A DNA stretch of 64,000 nt from Arcuatula senhousia (lineage: Eukaryota > Mollusca > Bivalvia > Mytilida > Mytilidae), in the NCBI GenBank assembly GCA_963971305.1, contig OZ020311.1:4526001-4590000 (forward strand), read 5' to 3'. The notes under the pieces are model-generated. The model saw only the letters and a list, made by a program, of their open reading frames with translations. It made no database searches and was not told the origin of the DNA. Both the position numbers and the translations under genes were made by a program. Every line of letters begins with the position of its first letter. The first letter of the stretch is position 1. Below, one piece after another: positions 57,367-64,000 of the stretch.

Positions 57367-57432
57367 CTATGATCAAGGCACAGATGAGATCGAGGTCCAT
57401 TGAAGAGTAGTTACACGGTGTTTGAAGAGATT
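57367..57432 (-). CDS. Single-pass membrane protein, ectodomain end and helix start
   Basis: Reads SLQTPCNYSSMDLDLICALI and I, with one N-x-S sequon (NYSS), and leaves in phase 1 to the exon at 56653-56728. The hydrophobic ICALIIGTLVVAVTSLIISV spans the junction. The acceptor (TTATACAAG) is weak, so the 5' border is tentative. Exons further upstream were not identified. Confidence 0.55.
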
Positions 57433-57534
57433 CTTGTATAAATCATTGTTACTTTGTCTACAAAACAAACTTTTTAAAACAAATTAAACAATAATGAGAA
57501 AAAATATTTTATAAAGTTGATAATTAATTCAGAT

Positions 57535-57663
57535 TCCAGGGGCGGATCCGTTATGCGGTTCATGTACCGGTTTATTTTGTGTCACCGGTTGGTCTTTTTT
57601 GATGTAAAAACGAATCTTAGGTTCAACTGGTCGGCAAACCGCATAATGGAAAGCGCCCCTGGA
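57535..57663. repeat. 129-bp foldback (TCCAGGGGCG ends)
   Basis: TCCAGGGGCG pairs with CGCCCCTGGA and TTATGCGGTT with AACCGCATAA, making a hairpin with a short unpaired centre. Confidence 0.8.
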
Positions 57664-58789
57664 TGCCCGACCCCCTCTTCAGTTAGAAAAATGTGTTAAA
57701 TATAAAGGAAATCGTTGAAGCATGGCCAGAGCTTGGCCCTTACTAGCCAGTCAGTAGACCCCCCTTTTATTCGAAATTCCTGGATCTTTCATTGGAACCG
57801 TTCGGTTATCTTCTTTGTATTTTAATTTCAACAACTTCTAGTGTAGCGTTGTCGACATGATTGAAGAATTCCGCTAATAAAAATGCTTTTTTTTCTTTTT
57901 TATGAAATGAATATCAGACGATTCTCACCACAGGATTCTTCTAAATACAAAAACCATTTATGAAGTTTCAAAAAATATTAAACAGATTTGCACGAAATTT
58001 TTTTATGTTTTTTTTTGTACTTGAATCTTAAACATAGAAAGGTCGAAAACCCAAATTTTGATATAAAAGTATAATTGTACCTTTCAAGTGCGAACTGGAC
58101 ACTGGTGGACTCAGAGGGGACAGAAATGGACCTACGCCACACAAAACTTAAAGATTTTGCCTGTTTGGCAAATTGTTTAAAACTTGTTGATATTTCGGGC
58201 GATGTTTTTTAAAATTTTTGGATTAACTCAAACCCTGAAAGTTAAACCCATCACCGATGTCTTCTCGGGATATCAAACCCTGAAAGTTAAACCCATCACC
58301 GATGTCTTCTCGGGATATCAAACCTTGAAAGTTAAACCCATCACCGATGTCTTCCCGGGATATCGACCATTTTGAATTTAGACAGTCATATATTTAGATA
58401 ATAAGTGGTAAAATAGTCTTAACAACAATCATCAAGACATTGTCGCATGAAAATCATAATCGGCGTCGAATACAGTATTTTTTTTTTATTTATACAAAAT
58501 AAATATGATATTTAATGAACGTAAAAAAAATCTTACCAGATAAATCAAACATCAAAATTTATTAAAATCGTAAGCGGAAATAAAACAAAATTTTCTAAAA
58601 ATATAGACACTTCATCGGATATAATTCAAACAATGCTATGATTTCCTTTCGTCGATTTTGTCGCATTAATTTATTAATAAAAAAATGAGAAACATGATTT
58701 TCCATTTTAAGCATAATTCAGCTACCAATTTCCAAGAAATCTGACTGCTTGTGTATAAGCTTACATATGAAGACCATACAGAGTTCCTT
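57664..58789. other. Spacer with a 3 x 45-bp tandem repeat
   Basis: Units of exactly 45 bp start at 58229, 58274 and 58319 (start CAAACCCTGAAAGTTAAACC, end CTTCTCGGGATAT). Because 45 is a multiple of three the array is open in frame on the plus strand, but nothing else suggests coding. The rest is featureless. Confidence 0.6.
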
Positions 58790-60000
58790 CTAGGTATGGG
58801 CAGCCATTTGGGCAAAAATTAACAAAAATTTTAAAAACAGACGATAAACTTTAAACAGACACAAAAACACAAAAACAGACACCAATTTAAAATAAACAGA
58901 CAAAAAATACCAAAAAACAGACATGAAATTTTATAAACAGACAAAAAAATATAAAAAACAGACATAAATTTTATAAACAGACAGACGATTGTGTAAAACA
59001 GACACAAAAATACAAAAACAGACATAAAAGTTTACAAACAGACAACCGTAAAAAGCCAAACAGACGTTTTTAAAAACAGACCTTAAAGTGGGCGTGACGA
59101 TAGGGTGTTGGTAATTTGTGAAACCCGAACCCGAACTGAGGTTTCAAAACCGAAAGAAATCAAATTGAATTGGTCGCCGTTAAAAAAACAAAAAAACAAT
59201 TTAAAAAATATATTTTAATGTCTATATGTTATTTTCGAAAGAAAAACTGTTTTAATTTAGTGGAAATATATTATTTTCACATTTATTTAAAACTAATCGA
59301 TCCCAAGTTGATATTTTGTGATACCAGGCTGGTGTCGGTCTGATCGATATTCAGGATCTTAGTGGAAAAAAACCAAGTTTATTATTATTCTCTTTCAACT
59401 TTTCAACTGAGAAAATTGACTTGTGTTTATTGAGTCATCTTACACGCGCATGCTGATTTCCCCCAGAATTTTTGCTTGATAACAAGATAATTAAAAAGAA
59501 TTTTTGCTTGTTTTGTGATATTTTAAGTCATTTTAATTGAAATTCACTCTAAAAATTTGCAAGATGTCCGAAAAAGATACCCAGTAATATAATTATACTC
59601 CCGCGAACAAGTCCCCCAAATAAGTGCGTCCGTTACATTTTTTTCGTAAAAGACTCGTAGGCTTTCGATATTTGGCTTCCTGTTTAACAAATCAACTAAG
59701 AGTTCTTAAGGATTGAAAAAAATTCGAGACAGGTTTTTGTAGGCTATCGATATTTGACATTCAGCTGAAGAAGGGGTCTCATATGGTGGTATGTATTGGG
59801 TTTTCGGTGCTCTCGTAACACCTTGTCACCAATGTATACATATAACGTGTCCTTTTTTACCCAGAAACCCTCGGCCGAGACTGCGTCTCTGAGCTCAGAT
59901 AATATCATCGATGTCATTGGTTGATTCCAACAAATGTGCCTTGCATCTGTTTACTGCACTTGTTTTACCTTATTGACTACCGATATCACAATGGATGTCC

Positions 60001-60401
60001 TTAAGGATGGTCACTCCTGAACTTTTCTATATCAAAGATTTTATGATTTGTGGTGGAAATGATAGATGGTTGTTTACTTAATCAAATAAGAAAAAGAAAA
60101 TGATAGGTCCTTGTGCTCGTTTTCTAGATACATGACGTCAAAAAATTTGGCGGGAAAGAAGACTCCTCTAGATTATACATAACTTTAACATTGCGACGAT
60201 TTTTTACCATAAAAACCACGAAGTTGTATCAAGAATTTCAAAATATTTTATACTGTTGGTTGTTGAGGTCTATATAATAAGAAAATATCAAAAAATGTAG
60301 GGGTCAGTGTGCAAAAAAATTCTTCAATATTTAAAGGTGAAGTCTAGAGGAGTTCCGAAATTAGCCTGAAATTCTGAAACATGAACAGTGACCATCCTTA
60401 A
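60001..60401. mobile_element. About 400-bp MITE flanked by TTAA, nested
   Basis: TTAA at both borders encloses ends GGATGGTCACTCCTGAAC and GAACAGTGACCATCC, which are inverted over 11-15 bp. The TTAA duplication points to a piggyBac or Kolobok type transposase. It is inserted within the large foldback element. Confidence 0.8.
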
Positions 60402-60880
60402 TAGAGACGTATCGTGTGCTTTCATGAGTATAGACGTTGGTCTGTCGTAGTATTAGAGTTTTACCCTAAAGTGCCCACCGATGTTATTATTCGCAAGAAC
60501 TACTTTCCCTTCCAGACCATCTGAGTTTATATACCCTTGTTTTATATAAGATTTCACGTTGTTTTCTATGTCTCAGTATATTGTGTTATGTAGATTATAT
60601 TTTTTTTATCTTTCAGGTTTGAATTGTTAAGGTTTTAAGATTGATTTCCTTCTATGTATTTCATTGATACTTATAGAATTTGGGGGTCGATGCGCCCCAC
60701 GTTAGTTACAATGACATTCTGGGCGTTGTTTACACGTTTTAAGCACGCAAAATAGGTTTCTAAGAAGTAAGGAGAACGCTAAAGAGCACAGGTCTTTCGC
60801 CAGACAGATGTTGCACGTTTGTTTCTGCATTTAACTCTTAACTACTTTCCAATTATGACTAAGACTCATTGATAAATTAA

Positions 60881-61684
60881 GGGAACGGTGAATTATTTAT
60901 TAGCTGAGGGGGTTGGTGCAAATTAACCAAAATCTGACCTGTGATCCACGACCCCCCAATCGGAGGAGATTTAGGTCCTCGACCCCCCCCCCATATGAGT
61001 TGAATTTTTTATGTATGACCCCCCTGTTCTTAGCTTATATTTAATTGTTATATGCATAACAGCAAGGAATAATTCCTTGATAATAGATAGTGAAAAAGAT
61101 ATGCATGTTTTTATTGATATATGGTCCAACCTTGAAGATGGGGTCTATAATTTTAATATGATTTTTTAAAGAAAAATATTTTGCAGGAAAGATTGATAAA
61201 AAATCTGAGGAAGGATTTCTGCTACATGCATGCATACTCTTAAAGCACTATACAAAGTACTGTAACAATGTATGTTCTCAATGGTATGCAAATGAAAGAA
61301 TTATTCAACACTGGAATGACACTGATTTTTATAAATTTTAACACATTCAGGTTCAATCATATATAATGGTCTTTGGACAATAGCATTTAATTAAGATGGA
61401 GCCAACGGACTATAGGATTTTAGTGAAAAAAAATGTCTGGTGATGAAGTTTGGTAATACAAGTCACATGTCAACACACAAATTGCCTAAAAGTAAAAAAT
61501 TATGAGCTCCGGTGAAAATCGAAGGACTCCCGTAAATAATGTTTGCGGAACAATTTTACCATAGGTGACCCCCCCCCCCCTATAATTTGATTTTTTTAAC
61601 GGTGACCTCACAGGATTCCAAACATTCTGCCCATGACCCTCCCTAAATTGCTCCACCCCCAGCTGATAAATAATGACCGTTCCC
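60881..61684. mobile_element. 804-bp MITE with about 35-bp TIRs, nested
   Basis: The left end GGGAACGGTGAATTATTTAT and right end ATAAATAATGACCGTTCCC are inverted, continuing through AGCTGAGGGGG / CCCCCAGCT. The 3-bp TAA lies on both flanks, which would fit a PIF/Harbinger-type target duplication. A C-run lies at 61569-61580. Confidence 0.8.
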
Positions 61685-62397
61685 TAATTACAACGTTTCC
61701 TTTTTCTTTGTGAATCAAACCAATTTGAATATATAGAAACAATGAGTCCTTTGGTGAAATCATCTAGTTATGATTCCTTTTTTTCAACCTACCACAACAG
61801 AATACGAATTCAGATCAATTCAGGAAAAAGTGGATTTGAGGAGAAATGTACCGTTTTTGGCAACATGTTAATATAAAACTTTAATCGGCTTAAGATGTGT
61901 GTTACACAAATTATATTATATTCAAATTCTTTTTTTTTAATTCTTAACCACCGTATGTGACATTTTTTTAACTTAGAACCATTGATCTATTTTTCTCGAA
62001 GTATTTTGTTTAAATAGAAAAAAAGTTACGTTTTAAAAACCTTCGGTCCTGTTTCGGGTTTATGTTACACTAATTACCGACACCCGATCGTCACGCCCTC
62101 TGTCAGGTCTGTTTTTTAAAAACGTCTGCTTGGCTTTTTACAACTGTCTGTTTGTAAACTTTCATGTCTGTTTTTGTATTTTTGTGTCTGTTTTACATAA
62201 TCGTCTGTCTGTTTATAAAATTTATGTCTGTTTTTGTATTTTTTTGTCTGTTAATAAAATTTCATGTCTGTTTTTTGTATTTTTTTGTCTGTTTTAAAAT
62301 TACATGTCTGTTTTTTGTGTTTTTGTGTCTGTTTCAAGTTTATTGTCTGTTTCTCATTTTTTTGTTAATTTTTGCCCGAATGGCTGCCCATATCTAG

Positions 62398-62870
62398 GTG
62401 TATCAAGTTTTTACTACATCTCTTAGATACGTTCATCACGTCTTCACTACGTTTTAACTACGTTCTTGCTACGATTATACTGCGACCATCCGTTTTGCAG
62501 TATGTCTTTAATAAGTTTGCTTTTTAGCTCTCAAACCAAAGACAGTACGATGACCGGATTAATTCGTCTATACTAGCCGCCTTAAACCTCTCAAATGTGA
62601 CTGACTGGATTGGGATTTACCAACTGCTAGCCGTTTATTTTTGTCATACTAACTTATACTAACTTGATGTACAGTAAAAATTGCATCAATTTATTTATGT
62701 TTTTGTTGTTTTTTGTAACTCCTAATCCCTTGAACCGCAATGAAAAAAAAGGAAATTTAGTGTAACAAAACCTGGTTCAACTCAGGTTTAATACTTTTAG
62801 CAACCAGTACCACGAGTCAGGACCATTTCGAGTGTCTTTGCATTGATTGCTCGTTTTTTCTTGGACGTTT
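62398..62870. other. Retroelement tail fragments
   Basis: CTAACTTGATGTACAG, CAAAACCTGGTTCAACTC and ACGAGTCAGGACCATTTCG resemble the untranslated tail text near 9080-9130 and 15140-15190. No coding region. Confidence 0.4.
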
Positions 62871-63893
62871 AGTTTAAACTGGATTGGGAAACAAGCTTAA
62901 TGCTCACGTGAATCGCTCTCCAGCTAGCAGTCTTTGTAGCAACCTTTTTTAATCCCTTCCGAAGGACTAGCATCGTTCTTTAAGACAATCCTCGCAAATG
63001 GTGTCAAGAGTCGAAAAATTGGTTCATGAAAGGATGGGTTGCGATAAGGCCCTATTTTGGCCCATCTAAAGGTGAAAAATAAAAAGTTTTTCATAGCATT
63101 TTACTTTATTTATAATTTTGTAGCAAAATGATTGTACTGTTGTAAATGACTTCTTTTAAAAACGTTTGCACGAACACAGCTTCGAAAATCGGGTTCAAAA
63201 TCAACCCATTTTGAATGAAAATTTCATCTGGATTTAAAGATGTTTTTATGGTAGGGCTTCAATAAATTGAAATTTTGTGCTTGAATACTCAAAGCGAGTG
63301 TTTAGAATCCTATAAAAGGTTCATTATATATCTACATCACTTTAAACAACAATTTTGAAATTGAAATGACCGCTAATCTCAAGAAAAACGAAGAAAACGG
63401 AGAGATTTCGCACATTTTTAACCACTGACAACAAGTTCAAAAATTATAGTCTTTTTAAGTGTTCAGTGTGTCTTGCACGCGGAACCAGCTTGAAACTTTC
63501 ATAAAAGATGTATTTTAGTAAAACAAATTTTTGAATAAAATATGGAGCTGGTTCCGGGTTCAAGGCTATACTTCCGGGAAAGATATGTATCACTCATTTG
63601 TGCAACTTCCCCATAAGCACAATGTTAAAATCATTTGCGGTGGTTCATTTCAAGCAACATTTACTAAAAAATAAAATAAGCTTTTCAAATTCTGACGTTT
63701 ATTTTCAAAAATAGAAATATAAACCTTTCGAACAAGACATTTTGTGATTGAGTTTACTTAATTCTATTTTGACTTTCCCGGTGGGCTGAAAAGGGGTCTT
63801 ATCGCAACCCATCCTTTTTACCCCAGACGAGGATCGAACCACGAATCTTGGTGTTAGTAGCCCGACGCGTTGACCAATACACCACCGACTCTC
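62871..63893 (-). mobile_element. tRNA-derived SINE, copy 4, split by an insertion
   Basis: The 3' part is 62871-63031 and the tRNA-like head is 63815-63893 (GGATCGAACC is the reverse of the B box). Target duplication TTGGACGTTT lies at 62861-62870 and 63894-63903. The two halves are collinear with 48308-48663, with an internal deletion in the 3' part. Confidence 0.9.
63032..63814. mobile_element. 783-bp TIR element inserted in the SINE
   Basis: The ends GGATGGGTTGCGATAAG and CTTATCGCAACCCATCC are perfect 17-bp inverted repeats. The host SINE reads continuously when it is removed, so the borders are well defined. A long target duplication is absent. An inverted GGAACCAGCTTG / GAGCTGGTTCC pair occurs inside. 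No coding region. Confidence 0.9.
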
Positions 63894-63903
63894 TTGGACG
63901 TTT

Positions 63904-64000
63904 GAGATTGGTCATTCCTGTTTGGTCATAACCTTTATTTGTTGAATTCTTATATTTGTCCCACGCCAAAAGGCGAAGTGGAGAAATAGAAATTTATGTC
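63904..64000. other. Window edge, dispersed repeat text
   Basis: GAGATTGGTCATTCCTG and ATAACCTTTATTTGTTGAAT resemble 9195-9245. The last bases (GGCGAAGTGGAGAAATAG) run off the window. Confidence 0.35.

Larger units (their letters stand above)
58790..62397. mobile_element. 3.6-kb foldback element with arms of about 360 bp
   Basis: The left arm (58790-59150) and right arm (62040-62397) are near-identical in inverted orientation. They start CTAG(G/A)TATGGGCAGCCATT, run through many AAACAGACA-type repeats of about 30 bp, and end in GGGCGTGACGATMGGGTGT and an AACCCGAA block. CTAG at both outer borders may be a 4-bp target duplication or part of the arm. No transposase or other reading frame of note lies between the arms. 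Younger elements are nested at 60001-60401 and 60881-61684. Confidence 0.92.

Noticed and set aside
58184..58375. Open frame with three TLKVKPITDVF repeats
   Set aside because: It follows from a 45-bp tandem repeat whose length is a multiple of three; nothing else supports coding.
58831..59025. Cys/Phe-rich open frames in the foldback arms (also 62164-62397)
   Set aside because: They are translations of the AAACAGAC-type minisatellite in the inverted arms.

Overview
The window looks like nuclear DNA of a bivalve mollusc, most likely a marine mussel (Mytilus or a relative). Three observations support this: intron-rich genes with canonical GT-AG splice sites, a low-GC background, and very dense short mobile elements. 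The latter include repeats that open with AGGCTCCCAGGAGCC and close with CAGGTGAGCT, and a tRNA-derived SINE. The organism call rests on recognising these repeat types and was not tested by search. No bacterial operons, CRISPR arrays, rRNA genes or free-standing tRNA genes were found.

Three host genes are supported, all on the minus strand. (1) A carbohydrate sulfotransferase of the HNK-1/chondroitin 4-O type. Its last two exons (6515-6709 and 4615-5520) are secure, and a likely membrane-anchor first exon lies at 9714-9864. (2) A complete 11-exon SLC23-type nucleobase/ascorbate transporter at 39085-51417. Every splice phase joins and gives a 627-residue protein ending at a stop. (3) The 3' end of a single-pass membrane protein. 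Exons 57367-57432, 56653-56728 and 55358-55721 give a short ectodomain, one membrane helix, an RKK stop-transfer and a cytoplasmic tail; its upstream exons were not found.

Everything else is mobile or repetitive. Positions 1-1400 hold a broken tyrosine recombinase gene and an inverted repeat. Positions 2.7-4.3 kb hold a dispersed repeat and two foldbacks. A 502-bp element with 78-bp inverted ends and a 9-bp target duplication lies at 7095-7596. Between 10 and 38 kb there is no recognised gene, but there are palindromic satellites (12.2-13.0 kb, 34.25-34.86 kb), minisatellites, an interlocked inverted repeat (16.05-16.41 kb), reverse-transcriptase remnants, MITE-like elements, and long elements with internal units of about 160 bp (26.4-27.7, 28.5-30.5 and 32.5-33.9 kb). 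Introns of the SLC23 gene hold two SINEs, a broken R2-like retrotransposon 3' end and a 1,674-bp element with a 9-bp target duplication. A reverse-transcriptase reading frame lies just upstream of the SLC23 start codon. From 58.8 to 62.4 kb sits a 3.6-kb foldback element with inverted arms of about 360 bp and younger elements nested inside. The right edge holds a SINE split by another inverted-repeat element.

No promoters, origins or riboswitches could be called from sequence alone. Exon borders were read by eye from splice consensus and frame continuity; transcripts were not available.
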